DNA from: an uncultured Verrucomicrobia subdivision 3 bacterium
GTDB taxonomy: Bacteria > Verrucomicrobiota > Verrucomicrobiia > Limisphaerales > DASXHY01
DNA: 64,000 nucleotides
Reading direction: 5' to 3'
NCBI GenBank assembly: GCA_937890005.1
Contig: CALBZA010000059.1
Span: forward strand, 8,371-72,370
This document shows, one piece after another, positions 51,864-59,304 of this stretch. How positions within the stretch are numbered: position 1 is the stretch's first letter; every line of letters begins with the position of its first letter. The notes beneath the pieces are model-generated. The model was not told the origin of the DNA, made no database searches, and saw only the letters and a list, made by a program, of their open reading frames with translations. A program made the position numbers and the translations under genes.

Positions 51864-52094
51864 GGGACTTTCCAGCCCGCCGGTTAACGGGACTTTCAGG
51901 TCCGTTTTTCAAATGAGCTTTTCACACGGCGCTCGAAGCGCAGCTCACCTGCAGTCTCAAATAGCTGTCCCACAAATTCAAAGAACTCTTGACCGTTCCG
52001 CGTTGGGACTGAAGATTGCCGACATGATCCCGCAGATCCAACCGCCTCCGGGCGTTTCGTGCCTACGCATTTTCTCAAAGTTTTTCCACGGGAT
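51864..52094. other. Intergenic stretch without a supported gene
   Basis: It contains repeat-like GGGACTTTCCAGCCCGCC and ACGGGACTTTCAGGTCC (51870-51902), related to GCTTTCCAG stretches at 32770 and 56842. No convincing ORF is seen; an 82-residue minus-strand frame looks spurious. Confidence 0.5.
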
Positions 52095-52121
52095 TGTCCT
52101 GCCGCGGGTTGGCCGTTCGTC
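52095..52121 (+). promoter_or_regulatory. Promoter element P1 (TGTCCTG-N14-TTCGTC)
   Basis: A -35-like TGTCCTG (52095-52101) and a -10-like TTCGTC (52116-52121) lie 34 bp before the YCII start. The same element with identical 14-nt spacing precedes three other genes in the island. It is likely read by the ECF42-type sigma at 60837. Confidence 0.7.
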
Positions 52122-52155
52122 CTACCAATGAAACAAGCATTCAACTGACAACACT

Positions 52156-52557
52156 ATGAGCACACAGAACAACAACAACGGCTACATGCTGATCTTTCGC
52201 AGCACAGACTGGTACAAGGGACTTTCCCCGGAACAGATGCAGCAGGTCGGCGACAACTGGATGGCCTGGTTCAATCGCCTGAAGGAGGAAGGCAAATGCG
52301 TCGCCGGAAATCCGCTGGAACGCGTGGGAAAAATCGTTTCAGGAAAGAACCGCGTCGTTTCTGACGGTCCCTTCGCGGAATCAAAAGAAAGCATCGGCGG
52401 CTACTTCCTGCTGAAGGTTCAATCCATGGACGAAGCCGTGGAAATCGCCCAGCAATGCCCAGGACTGCCGTTCGGCATTCGTGTCGAAGTCCGTCCCGTC
52501 GCCGGCGAATGCCCAATGGCCGTGGAGGCCCGGATCGAAATCGCCGCACACGCCTGA
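52156..52557 (+). CDS. YCII/DGPF-domain protein
   Basis: 133 residues, a small alpha/beta barrel. The signature SDGPFAESKESIGGYFLL (about residues 75-92) is the DGPF motif that names the family. EVRPV and a C-terminal His/Ala tail complete it. DGPF proteins are the typical genomic partners of ECF42 sigma factors, and one is encoded in this window. Its function is unknown. Confidence 0.95.
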   Translation: MSTQNNNNGYMLIFRSTDWYKGLSPEQMQQVGDNWMAWFNRLKEEGKCVAGNPLERVGKIVSGKNRVVSDGPFAESKESIGGYFLLKVQSMDEAVEIAQQCPGLPFGIRVEVRPVAGECPMAVEARIEIAAHA

Positions 52558-52621
52558 CAACAACCAACCGAAGCCGGGCAGCTCCGCGCCGTTCGGCTTC
52601 AAACACATCGAGAGCAATATT

Positions 52622-52984
52622 ATGCCCAAATACGTTGATGGATTCGTCCTGCCCATTCCGAAGAAGAACGTGGCCGCCTACACACGCATCGCTAAAAAGG
52701 CGGGCAAAATCTGGAAGAAACATGGTGCACTGGACTACTACGAATGTCTCGGTGATGACCTGAACACGCCGATGGCGATGCCATTTCCCAAAGGCATCAA
52801 GGCAAAGCCCAACGAAACGATCGTTTTGGCTTTTATCATTTTCAAATCCCGCGCCCATCGCGACAAGGTGAACGCCGCGGTGATGAAGGATCCAGCCATT
52901 CACCAGTTGTGCGATCCCAAGGACATGCCATTCGACTGCAAGCGCATGCTCTACGGCGGATTCAAAACGATCGTGGAAGCCTGA
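52622..52984 (+). CDS. DUF1428 family protein
   Basis: 120 residues from ATG 52622. The family entry MPKYVDGFVLPIPKKNVAAYTRIAKKAGKIWKKHGALDYYEC is clear, as is MPFDCKRMLYGGF at the end. It has a dimeric alpha/beta barrel fold, function unknown. It starts 64 bp after the YCII stop with no promoter element of its own, so it is probably co-transcribed with it. Confidence 0.95.
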   Translation: MPKYVDGFVLPIPKKNVAAYTRIAKKAGKIWKKHGALDYYECLGDDLNTPMAMPFPKGIKAKPNETIVLAFIIFKSRAHRDKVNAAVMKDPAIHQLCDPKDMPFDCKRMLYGGFKTIVEA

Positions 52985-52988
52985 AATT

Positions 52989-53015
52989 TGTCCTGAACCG
53001 GCAGTCCCATTCGTT
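52989..53015 (+). promoter_or_regulatory. Promoter element P2 (TGTCCTG-N14-TTCGTT)
   Basis: TGTCCTG (52989-52995) and TTCGTT (53010-53015), 26 bp before the PhnB-like gene. Same spacing as P1, P3 and P4. Confidence 0.75.
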
Positions 53016-53041
53016 TCAATTGCGAACCACGAATTAAAACC

Positions 53042-53488
53042 ATGACAGCAGACAACAATCATCGTTCCGTCCAGGCCTATCTCTTCTTCAACGGGAACTG
53101 CGAAGAGGCACTGGAGTTCTATAAGAAAGCGCTCGGCGCCCAGGTCGATATGCTCATGCGCTTCAAGGACAGTCCCGAAGCTCCCCCGCCCGGAATGGTT
53201 CCCTCCGGATTCGAAAACAAGATCATGCACGCCAGCTTCCGCATCGGCGAAACACTGCTGATGGCATCCGACGGCTGCGAAACGTCGAAAGTCAATTTCG
53301 ACGGCTTCAGCCTGTCGCTCGCACTGTCGAGTGAAGCTGAGGCGGACAAGGCCTTCAATGCGCTGGCGGAAGGCGGACAGGTGCGGATGCCGCTGGGGAA
53401 GACGTTCTGGTCGCCGCGCTTCGGCATGTTGCAGGACAAGTTTGGCATGGGCTGGATGATCAATGTCATTCCGTCCGGACAAAAATAA
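53042..53488 (+). CDS. PhnB-like VOC-family protein
   Basis: 148 residues. VOC fold of the PhnB/3-demethylubiquinone-methyltransferase-like type: VQAYLFFNGNCEEALEFYKKALGAQVDMLMRF at the start and WSPRFGMLQDKFGMGWMINV at the end. Catalytic function is not known. It is a frequent neighbour of ECF42-DGPF loci. Confidence 0.93.
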   Translation: MTADNNHRSVQAYLFFNGNCEEALEFYKKALGAQVDMLMRFKDSPEAPPPGMVPSGFENKIMHASFRIGETLLMASDGCETSKVNFDGFSLSLALSSEAEADKAFNALAEGGQVRMPLGKTFWSPRFGMLQDKFGMGWMINVIPSGQK

Positions 53489-53489
53489 T

Positions 53490-53516
53490 TGTCCTGAACG
53501 CAGAGGCTCATTCGTT
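53490..53516 (+). promoter_or_regulatory. Promoter element P3 (TGTCCTG-N14-TTCGTT)
   Basis: TGTCCTG (53490-53496) begins 2 bp after the previous stop, and TTCGTT lies at 53511-53516. Transcription would start near 53523, which supports ATG 53560 over ATG 53524 for the next gene. Confidence 0.75.
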
Positions 53517-53559
53517 CGTATTCATGAAACCACTCAAAAAACAACGAAACGACAACATT

Positions 53560-54084
53560 ATGAATACTCGAATCAACTCCCTCTGCGTCGCACTGTTCCT
53601 TGCCTCGTCGGTCGCATTGACCGCCGGCGAACCGCCGAAATCCAAAATCGGTTCGCCGGAGTTTGAACGGATGAAGACTCTCGTCGGCACCTGGACCGGG
53701 AAAGTCGATCTCGGACAGGGCCCGGTCGATATGACCATTCAATACCGGCTGATCGCGGCCGGAAGTGTGGTTGAAGAACGCTGTTTCATCGGAACGCCCA
53801 ACGAGATGGTGTCAATGTATTACGACGAAGGCGGCAAGCTTGCGATGACGCATTATTGCGCGATCGGCAACCGGCCCAGCATGAAGCTCAAGTCGTCCGA
53901 CGCGAAGACGATCCGGTTCGACTTCGATTCGTCCTGCGGAATCGATCCTTCCAAGGAATCGCACATGCATGCCCTCACCATCACGTTCAACGACGCCGAC
54001 ACGATCACTGCAAGCTGCCGCTCTCTGATGGATGGCAAGGAAGCGCCGGAAAACCCGACCGTGTTGAAGCGCGTCAAACTGTAA
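53560..54084 (+). CDS. Exported DUF1579-like protein
   Basis: 174 residues from ATG 53560, with a signal peptide (MNTRINSLCVALFLASSVALTAGE). A single beta-rich domain has LVGTWTGKVDLGQGPVDM and VEERCFIGT, resembling DUF1579/lipocalin-like proteins. The function is unknown. It probably shares its transcript with the next gene, 21 bp downstream. Confidence 0.85.
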   Translation: MNTRINSLCVALFLASSVALTAGEPPKSKIGSPEFERMKTLVGTWTGKVDLGQGPVDMTIQYRLIAAGSVVEERCFIGTPNEMVSMYYDEGGKLAMTHYCAIGNRPSMKLKSSDAKTIRFDFDSSCGIDPSKESHMHALTITFNDADTITASCRSLMDGKEAPENPTVLKRVKL

Positions 54085-54105
54085 GAACAACTTCCTCGCA
54101 ACTCC

Positions 54106-54624
54106 ATGCAACGCATCACGCCCTTCCTCTGGTTCAATGACGACGCTGAAGAAGCGGTGAAACTCTACACCCGCGTCTTCAGGCGCTCGAAAGTCATCCG
54201 CACGGCTCGTTATGACGACGAAGGCGCGAGGGTTTCGGGCCGGCCGGCAGGAAGCGTGATGACGATTGAGTTCGAACTCGAAGGCCAGCGCTTCGTCGCG
54301 CTCAACGGCGGCCCGCAGTTTCCCTTCACCGAAGCGGTCTCGTTCGTCGTGAACTGCAGGACGCAGGCGGAGGTGAACCATTACTGGAACAAGCTGAGCG
54401 CCGGCGGCAAAAAGGTTCACTGCGGCTGGCTGAAGGACAGGTTCGGCGTTTCATGGCAGATCGTGCCCACGATCCTGGAGGATATGATCGCAGATAAAAA
54501 TCCGGAGAAATCGAAAGCCGTGATGGCTGCGATGCTCCGGATGGTAAAGCTCGACATCAACGCTTTGAAAAAGGCTTACAACAACGCAGGCAGGAACAAA
54601 CCCCCGAAAAGAAAAGGCAAATGA
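54106..54624 (+). CDS. VOC-family protein (PhnB/3-demethylubiquinone type)
   Basis: 172 residues. MQRITPFLWFNDDAEEAVKLYTRVFRRSKV at the start and GWLKDRFGVSWQIVPTILEDMI later are the family signatures. A basic C-terminal tail (NKPPKRKGK) is added. It overlaps the BNR gene by 4 nt. Confidence 0.93.
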   Translation: MQRITPFLWFNDDAEEAVKLYTRVFRRSKVIRTARYDDEGARVSGRPAGSVMTIEFELEGQRFVALNGGPQFPFTEAVSFVVNCRTQAEVNHYWNKLSAGGKKVHCGWLKDRFGVSWQIVPTILEDMIADKNPEKSKAVMAAMLRMVKLDINALKKAYNNAGRNKPPKRKGK

Positions 54625-55790
54625 TGAGCAAAGTCAGAGTTTTGGTCGGAACAAAAAAGGGCGCTTTCATTCTCACGTCAGACGGCAAACGCAAGGATTG
54701 GGAGGTGAGCGGACCTCACTTCGCCGGATGGGAGATTTATCACATGAAAGGATCGCCCGCGGATCCGAATCGCATCTACGCCTCCCAGAGCAGCGGATGG
54801 TTCGGTCAGATCACGCAGCGTTCTGACGATGGCGGAAAGACCTGGAACACGCCCGGCAGCAGCGCGGAGGAATTGCAGGGCGCAAACGGGTTTCCCAGAG
54901 GCGAAAGCAACAAGTTCGTTTACGAAGGCGATGCAGGAACGCACAAGTGGTACGACGGCACACAACATCCATGGGAGTTCAAACGCATCTGGCATTTCGA
55001 ACCGTCCCTGACGAATCCAGACGTCGCCTACGCCGGTGCTGAGGACGCCGCCATTTTCAAGACAACCGACGGTGGCAAAACCTGGAAGGAACTTCCGGGT
55101 CTGCGTCGGACCAAGGGCAATCTCTGGCAACCCGGTGCCGGCGGCATGGCGGTTCACACGATCCTGATCGATCCCAAAAACGAGAAGCGCATCTACGTGG
55201 CGATCTCCGCGGGCGGCTGTTTTAGAACCGACGACGGCGGTGAAACGTGGAAACCGATCACGCGCGGACTGAAATCCCCTTTCGAACTTCCCGATCCCGA
55301 TGCTGAGGTCGGACATTGCGTGCATCGCATCACGTTGCATCCGTCGAAGCCCGACGTGCTCTTCATGCAGAAGCACTGGGACGTGATGCGCAGTGACAAT
55401 GCCGGCGATCAATGGAGCGAAGTGAGCGGAAATCTGCCGAGCGATTTCGGATTCCCGATCGATGTTCACGCACACGAACCGGAAACGATCTACGTCGTGC
55501 CGATCACGAGCGATTCACTGCATTATCCGCCGGAAGGCAAGCTGCGCGTGTATCGGAGCAAATCCGGCGGCAACGAATGGGAACCCCTGACGAAAGGCCT
55601 GCCGCAAAAAGACTGCTACGTGAACGTGCTGCGCGACGCGATGGCTGTGGATTCGCTGGAGGATTGCGGCATTTATTTCGGAACCACCGGTGGACAGGTC
55701 TATTGCTCGCCGAATGGAGGAAACACATGGAACGCGATCGTTCGCGATCTGCCGGGCGTTTTGTCGGTTGAAGTGCAAACGCTGAAATAA
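54621..55790 (+). CDS. BNR-repeat (Asp-box) beta-propeller protein
   Basis: 389 residues, no signal peptide. Five or more Asp-box motifs (SDDGGKTW, TTDGGKTW, TDDGGETW, SDNAGDQW, SPNGGNTW) mark a sialidase/VPS10-like propeller. Sialidase catalytic residues were not recognised. The family is typically found next to a MoaD/ThiS-like protein, which follows here after 134 bp. Function unknown. Confidence 0.93.
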   Translation: MMSKVRVLVGTKKGAFILTSDGKRKDWEVSGPHFAGWEIYHMKGSPADPNRIYASQSSGWFGQITQRSDDGGKTWNTPGSSAEELQGANGFPRGESNKFVYEGDAGTHKWYDGTQHPWEFKRIWHFEPSLTNPDVAYAGAEDAAIFKTTDGGKTWKELPGLRRTKGNLWQPGAGGMAVHTILIDPKNEKRIYVAISAGGCFRTDDGGETWKPITRGLKSPFELPDPDAEVGHCVHRITLHPSKPDVLFMQKHWDVMRSDNAGDQWSEVSGNLPSDFGFPIDVHAHEPETIYVVPITSDSLHYPPEGKLRVYRSKSGGNEWEPLTKGLPQKDCYVNVLRDAMAVDSLEDCGIYFGTTGGQVYCSPNGGNTWNAIVRDLPGVLSVEVQTLK

Positions 55791-55791
55791 A

Positions 55792-55920
55792 ATTCCAAAA
55801 TCCAAATTCCAACCTTCAAAGAATGATCAAATTTCAAATCCCAATGATCCGGAAATCGGCCACTCCTGAAATTGAAGTTTGAATCTTCTTTGAAACCCGA
55901 AACTTAAAACTCAGAACTTA
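55792..55920. repeat. Heptamer arrays between the BNR and MoaD-like genes
   Basis: Three units ATTCCAA-AATCCAA-ATTCCAA (55792-55812) and three units AAACTTA-AAACTCA-GAACTTA (55900-55920) bracket the 134-bp gap. The right array ends 4 bp before the MoaD-like start. Confidence 0.75.
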
Positions 55921-55924
55921 AAAA

Positions 55925-56221
55925 ATGGTTCGCATCGTTCTTCCATTTCATCTCCGCAACCTCGCCCGCATCGAAGGCGAGGTGCAGCTGGAGGTTCCGC
56001 CGCCGGTGACAATCGGCGCGGTGCTCGATCGGATTGAAGCCGCGTATCCTGCCCTGCGCGGCACGATTCGCGATCACGGCACACTGAAACGCCGCCCGTT
56101 CATCCGCTTCTTCGCCTGCAAGGAAGACCTGTCGCTCGAACCCATCGATACACCGCTTCCCGAAGCCGTTCTCAACGGAACGGAACCGTTCCTCGTCATT
56201 GGGGCAATGGCCGGCGGCTGA
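55925..56221 (+). CDS. MoaD/ThiS-like ubiquitin-fold protein
   Basis: 98 residues with the beta-grasp pattern (VRIVLPFHLRNLARIEGEVQLEV; IGAVLDRIEAAYPALRG; RFFACKEDLS). The C-terminus ends FLVIGAMAGG, with the terminal Gly-Gly that is activated by adenylation in sulfur carriers. It could serve molybdopterin synthesis (moaA is in the window) or a separate sulfur/protein-tagging route; the BNR neighbour suggests the latter. No MoaE is seen. Confidence 0.85.
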   Translation: MVRIVLPFHLRNLARIEGEVQLEVPPPVTIGAVLDRIEAAYPALRGTIRDHGTLKRRPFIRFFACKEDLSLEPIDTPLPEAVLNGTEPFLVIGAMAGG

Positions 56222-56250
56222 AACAATCGAATTGAATACAGGCTTCTACA

Positions 56251-56832
56251 ATGAACTCGAATCCATCCCGCAAATCTCTGCTTTGGAAAATCCTGATCGG
56301 TCTGGCAGCCGTCATCGTCCTGTTTCTCATCGTCGTCGCGACGCGTCCATCCGAATACCGCGTGAGCCGTTCCGCTGTGATCAACGCAACGCCAGACACA
56401 GTATTCCCCCACGTGAATGAGCTTCGGAAATGGGAAGCGTGGAATCCGTGGGGCAAAGTCGATCCGAACATGAAGCTGACCTACGAAGGACCGGAGGCTG
56501 GCGTCGGAGCGAGCTATCTCTGGGCCGGCGACAGCAGTGTGGGCGAAGGCAAGGCAACCATCACCGACAGCAAGCCTGCCGAACTGGTTCGCTTGAAGCT
56601 CGATTTTTACAAACCAATGCCGGGAACCAGCGATGCCGAATTCACCTTCAAACCGCAAGGAGCTGCCACCGAGGTTACCTGGGCCATGAGCGGCAAAAAC
56701 AACTTCCTCGGAAAGATCGTCTGCATGTTCATGAACATGGACAAGATGATGGGTGAGCAATTCGAAAAAGGACTCGCCGACATGAAAACCGCCGTAGAAG
56801 CCACCGCGGCGGCATCGCAAAAAGCCGAATAA
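56251..56832 (+). CDS. Membrane-anchored SRPBCC protein
   Basis: 193 residues. An N-terminal membrane segment (ILIGLAAVIVLFLIVVA) is followed by an SRPBCC (polyketide cyclase/START-like) domain with the core WEAWNPWGKVDPNMKLTYEG. The ligand is unknown. It starts 29 bp after the MoaD-like gene. Confidence 0.9.
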   Translation: MNSNPSRKSLLWKILIGLAAVIVLFLIVVATRPSEYRVSRSAVINATPDTVFPHVNELRKWEAWNPWGKVDPNMKLTYEGPEAGVGASYLWAGDSSVGEGKATITDSKPAELVRLKLDFYKPMPGTSDAEFTFKPQGAATEVTWAMSGKNNFLGKIVCMFMNMDKMMGEQFEKGLADMKTAVEATAAASQKAE

Positions 56833-56906
56833 TGCAGGCCGGCCTTTCCAGGCTGCCCCGCGATTTTGCTCAGTGACTCCATCCATTCAACGGCTATTGT
56901 ATCGCC

Positions 56907-57935
56907 ATGAACCGCGTCGATCGTCTCATGGCCATCGCTCTGCATTTGCAGAGCCGGCGGATTGTGCGGGCTGAGGATCTCGCAAAGCATTTCGAGATCA
57001 GCGTCCGCACGGTTTACCGCGACCTGATGGCGTTGAGCGAGGCGGGCGTTCCGATCGTTGCCGAGGCCGGAGTCGGCTATAGCCTGGCGAAGGGTTATCA
57101 TCTGCCGCCGGTCATGTTCACCGCTGAGGAAGCCAGCGCGCTTTTCTTCGGTGAAAAGCTGGTCGAACAGTTCACCGACGCCTCACTGCGGAAACAAATG
57201 GAATCCGCACTGCTGAAAATCCGTTCCGTGCTGCCGCGCGACCGACAGGATCATCTCGATCGACTGGAACGTTCCACCGCGGTTCTTCACAAGCCCGCCG
57301 AGCGCGTCCCGCGTCTCGCCAGCGAAACGCTCGTGCCGATCCAAAGTGCGCTGGCCGAAAGACGCCTGCTCGAACTCGACTACAAGGGCGGCAAGCGTCT
57401 CGACGTCACGAAACGCATCGTCGAACCGCTCGGACTGATTTTCTATTCCGAGAACTGGCACCTGATCGCTTTCTGCCGGCTGCGTCACGACGTCCGCGAT
57501 TTTCGAACCGACCGCATCCTTCGACTCACTCTCAGGAGGGAAACCTTTCCGGTGCGTCCCGATTTCTCGCTCAAGGATTATCTTGAGGCGGAACGGCATC
57601 ACGGCGATTTCGAAATGGCGCGCGTGCGGTTTGTGCCGGAGGTCATGGAACGTGTTCGCCGAGAATGGTCGTGGGGGCTCGTCGAGGAAACCGCTACGCC
57701 AGACGGAATCGAAGCCACAATCCTCGATCACAACCTGAATTGTCTCACCGGCTGGATTCTGTCTTTTGGCAGCAGGGCTGAAGTTCTGGAGCCGGAATCG
57801 TTTCGCATCGCAGTGGCGCAGGAAGCGATGAAACTCGTGTTGAAATACGAATCCGCGCAATCGTCCCCTCCCCTTCCCGTTCGTTCACGCGCCCGCCGTG
57901 TTGAACGCAGCGAAATCTTTTCGCAAGTCTCCTGA
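56907..57935 (+). CDS. WYL-domain transcription regulator (YafY type)
   Basis: 342 residues. It has an N-terminal HTH (LAKHFEISVRTVYRDLMALSEAGVPIVAE) and a WYL domain (FYSENWHLIAFCRLRHDVRDFRTDRILRL near residues 175-205), which usually binds a ligand. Its stop codon overlaps a perfect operator-like palindrome at 57932-57949, placed to control the VOC gene just downstream. Confidence 0.93.
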   Translation: MNRVDRLMAIALHLQSRRIVRAEDLAKHFEISVRTVYRDLMALSEAGVPIVAEAGVGYSLAKGYHLPPVMFTAEEASALFFGEKLVEQFTDASLRKQMESALLKIRSVLPRDRQDHLDRLERSTAVLHKPAERVPRLASETLVPIQSALAERRLLELDYKGGKRLDVTKRIVEPLGLIFYSENWHLIAFCRLRHDVRDFRTDRILRLTLRRETFPVRPDFSLKDYLEAERHHGDFEMARVRFVPEVMERVRREWSWGLVEETATPDGIEATILDHNLNCLTGWILSFGSRAEVLEPESFRIAVAQEAMKLVLKYESAQSSPPLPVRSRARRVERSEIFSQVS

Positions 57936-57949
57936 CATAGGGTTGTCAG
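57932..57949. promoter_or_regulatory. Operator-like palindrome CTGACA-N6-TGTCAG
   Basis: A perfect 6-6-6 inverted repeat overlapping the WYL gene stop and lying 74 bp before the VOC gene. TGACA/TGTCA half-sites are of the kind reported for YafY/WYL regulators. The palindrome is seen; its use by the WYL protein is inferred. Confidence 0.6.
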
Positions 57950-58022
57950 TCGCCTGATTTAGCGTGGTCGTGTTGCTGCGGAAAATCCGCGCAATCGAAC
58001 ATCAACCAAGAAAGACAACACC

Positions 58023-58406
58023 ATGAATGCCATTGCCAAAAAGAACGCTGTGAACTGGTTCGAACTTTTCGCCAGTGACTTCGACCGCGCGAAACGTTTC
58101 TACGAAGCGACGCTTCAGACGAAATTGCAGGAGTGCGGAATGGAAGGCGCCAGGATGGCGATCTTCGAATTCGACAACACGAACGGCATCGGCGGCGCCA
58201 TCACCAAAATGGATGGCTGCAATCCCGGCTCCGGCGGCACGATCGTTTATCTCAACGTCGAAGGCGACCTCGACGGCGTGCTGAACCGCGCGGGGCAGAA
58301 CGGCGGCGGCGTGATCAAACCGCGAACCGCCATCGGCGAACACGGCTTCATCGGGATCATCAAAGACACCGAGGGCAACGTCGTCGGACTGCACAGCATG
58401 ACCTGA
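58023..58406 (+). CDS. VOC-family (glyoxalase-like) protein
   Basis: 127 residues, a compact VOC domain: VNWFELFASDFDRAKRFYEATL at the N-terminus and GEHGFIGIIKDTEGNVVGLHS at the C-terminus. A likely metal-ligand residue is not certain. It is downstream of the WYL regulator, which may control it. Confidence 0.93.
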   Translation: MNAIAKKNAVNWFELFASDFDRAKRFYEATLQTKLQECGMEGARMAIFEFDNTNGIGGAITKMDGCNPGSGGTIVYLNVEGDLDGVLNRAGQNGGGVIKPRTAIGEHGFIGIIKDTEGNVVGLHSMT

Positions 58407-58465
58407 TTCACCGGGGTCCCGGCGCGGATCTTCCCGCCGGAACCCGACATTGCAGGTCAGGAAAC

Positions 58466-58509
58466 GAACTGCTCCCCGGTCATAAACTTGTCCCGGGAGC
58501 AGTTCCTTG
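58466..58509 (+). terminator. Hairpin terminator overlapping promoter P4
   Basis: An 11-bp stem GAACTGCTCCC/GGGAGCAGTTC (58466-58476, 58495-58505) is followed by CTTGTTCGTCTTATTT. The T-run is weak. Its 3' arm overlaps the -35-like part of P4. Confidence 0.55.
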
Positions 58510-58515
58510 TTCGTC
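58489..58515 (+). promoter_or_regulatory. Promoter element P4 (TGTCCCG-N14-TTCGTC)
   Basis: TGTCCCG (58489-58495) and TTCGTC (58510-58515), 27 bp before ATG 58543. One base differs from P1-P3 in the -35-like part. The -35-like part lies in the 3' arm of the terminator hairpin. Confidence 0.6.
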
Positions 58516-58542
58516 TTATTTCCGGAGCATCGAAAGGTCAGC

Positions 58543-59121
58543 ATGAATATCGTGGTCATCACACCGGACGGACCGGTCGCCGAGACAGTTCTTCGTGAAC
58601 TGCTCGCGCCCGAATTCTCGATCCGCATCATCACGTCGGACGCATCGAAACTTCCCGCGGAAATCGCCGACAGCGTGGAAGTGTTTCAAACGCCGACATC
58701 AAACATCGCCGCCTTGAATGCCGCATTCCACGGCGCCGAAGCCGTGCTTTGGTGCGAATCCGATCAACCTGATTTCCCACGTGAAATCGGATCGTTCCTG
58801 AAATCGGCCGGCGTCAACCATGTCGTCACACTCGGTTCCTCGACAGCGTTTCGCTGGCGCGATTCGGTGGAAAACATTTTACGCTCCAGCAACCTTCCGG
58901 TTCGGCATATTCGATTCAAATCCAACCGGACGAAACCGGCAAAATCGACCGACGATTCCGTTTCAACGACTGAGTTTGATCTGGCGAACGCCAAGGCAGA
59001 TGTGGTGGACGCTGCCCTGCGATCACTGATTCGATGCAACTGGACGGGAGTTGAAATGGTTTGCCCTGAGAGCGGACGAAACCTTACAACCGCAGCACAC
59101 ATGGAAAACCCGGCATGTTGA
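58543..59121 (+). CDS. NAD(P)-binding NmrA/atypical SDR-like protein
   Basis: 192 residues from ATG 58543 (MNIVVITPDGPVAETVLREL). The Rossmann core is recognisable, but the glycine-rich loop is degenerate (TPDGPVA instead of GxxGxxG). AVLWCESDQPDFPREIGSFLKSAGVNHVVTLGSS is the SDR-like strand. It is shorter than typical NmrA proteins. Confidence 0.75.
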   Translation: MNIVVITPDGPVAETVLRELLAPEFSIRIITSDASKLPAEIADSVEVFQTPTSNIAALNAAFHGAEAVLWCESDQPDFPREIGSFLKSAGVNHVVTLGSSTAFRWRDSVENILRSSNLPVRHIRFKSNRTKPAKSTDDSVSTTEFDLANAKADVVDAALRSLIRCNWTGVEMVCPESGRNLTTAAHMENPAC

Positions 59122-59194
59122 GAAGCGTTGTTCAATTACCCGACATTGCGTCGCGCCTTGGCGTGCGCAACTGGACACCCGTGCCATGGAAATG

Positions 59195-59242
59195 TTCCCT
59201 CGCCCCGCAGCGAAGCGCGGGAAGACGGTTGGGGAGAGGGAA
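59195..59242. repeat. Palindromic element related to the one inside dnaE2
   Basis: TTCCCTCGCCCC (59195-59206) and GGGGAGAGGGAA (59231-59242) are complementary with one mismatch around a GCGAAGC core. It lies in the 183-bp gap upstream of the MATE gene. Confidence 0.6.
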
Positions 59243-59304
59243 ATCTGAAAACTCAACACACCGGCTGCTGCTCGGTTTAGCGACATCGCGCCAGCCTTGA
59301 TGTG

